Below, one piece after another: positions 63,866 to 64,000 of a stretch of DNA of 64,000 nt. The notes under the pieces were generated by a model. The model did no database searches, was not told the origin of the DNA, and saw nothing but the letters and a program-made list of their open reading frames with translations. Positions within the stretch are counted from its first letter, which is position 1. Each line of letters begins with the position of its first letter. The translations under genes and the position numbers were made by a program. This DNA comes from CAXSBR01 sp964236495 (GTDB taxonomy: Bacteria > Actinomycetota > Actinomycetes > Mycobacteriales > Jatrophihabitantaceae), in the NCBI GenBank assembly GCA_964236495.1, contig CAXSBR010000004.1:168937-232936 (forward strand). Direction: 5' to 3'.

Positions 63866-64000
63866 TCAGACGGCCTTGCCGGGATTCAGGATGTCGTTCG
63901 GGTCGAACACGGCTTTGAGGTCATGCTGGATCCGGTCGACGTCCTCGCCTAGCCCGGTGCTTTCATGGTGACGGCGTGCCGGTGAACTGAAAAGTGCTCC
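63866..64000 (-). pseudogene. C-terminal end of an FAD-linked oxidase on the opposite strand (partial at window edge)
   Basis: Minus-strand frame ending at TGA 63868-63866 encodes GEDVDRIQHDLKAVFDPNDI followed by LNPGKAV, the characteristic end of GlcD-family oxidases. It continues beyond the window, so it may belong to an intact gene or be an inverted piece of the fragment at 63426. Confidence 0.7.

Overview
The window is high-GC actinobacterial DNA. Dense codon-biased genes, frequent GTG starts, 4-base ATGA/GTGA gene overlaps, a complete phosphatidylinositol mannoside (PIM) block (pgsA, acyltransferase, pimA), AdnAB-type helicase-nucleases, Ku with a LigD polymerase, MoeZ, DUF3107, DUF5302 and DUF3048 proteins all point to an Actinomycetota of the Mycobacteriales/Frankiales kind. 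I cannot name the genus. It is core chromosome rather than phage or plasmid: there is no integrase, transposase, CRISPR or phage structural gene. The sequence is a scaffold with one 100-N gap (24127-24226) inside a tandem repeat.

Layout. 1-4099 (minus): a pair of M16 zinc-peptidase subunits and an M20 dipeptidase. 4126-11147 (minus): the translationally coupled adnA-adnB pair for double-strand-break resection. 11370-13486: small actinobacterial proteins, an alkyltransferase-like protein and moeZ. 13628-16937: an alpha/beta hydrolase coupled to ku, with a divergent stand-alone LigD polymerase. 17159-19416: DUF3107 and a DEAD-box helicase. From adnAB to this helicase the order recalls the M. 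tuberculosis Rv3201c-Rv3211 neighbourhood. After a tandem array (19411-19785) the order changes to one recalling Rv2606c-Rv2614c: pdxS, a DUF3048 lipoprotein, a membrane protein, pimA, PIM acyltransferase, pgsA, a HIT protein and thrS (19791-28147).

28465-34031: csbD, a membrane Ser/Thr kinase coupled to a mucin-like lipoprotein, a HAD-like protein, tRNA-Val(CAC), and an ECF sigma/anti-sigma pair. 34273-39736: remains of a beta-lactamase-fold gene, then methylmalonyl-CoA mutase (both subunits) and epimerase. 39737-41118: a VapBC-type module in a gene-poor stretch next to a tRNA Gly-Cys-Val cluster. 41707-44666: coaE, a lipoprotein gene and rpsA. 45053-53058: a membrane protein, purU, a secreted zinc peptidase, a methyltransferase, a DoxX protein, polA and a GNAT enzyme. 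53515-55727: a secreted FN3-endonuclease/phosphatase with a structured leader, and an HD protein. 55819-62142: a complete branched-chain amino acid ABC importer (livK-H-M-G-F). 62577-64000: decayed genes (a LysR regulator with two nonsense codons, and scrambled FAD-oxidase pieces).

The most unusual content is repeat DNA rather than a new gene system. A related family of 48-54 bp repeats is inserted in frame, in tandem, inside two housekeeping genes (the adnB nuclease domain and the PIM acyltransferase), and a single diverged copy lies between genes at 55764. A separate array of four ~90-bp repeats with an internal dyad separates the convergent rhlE-like helicase and pdxS genes. Other points worth checking are a mutually exclusive RNA pairing around the Shine-Dalgarno of the secreted nuclease, an apparent CTG start for coaE, and a LivM permease with an extra ten-helix N-terminal domain.
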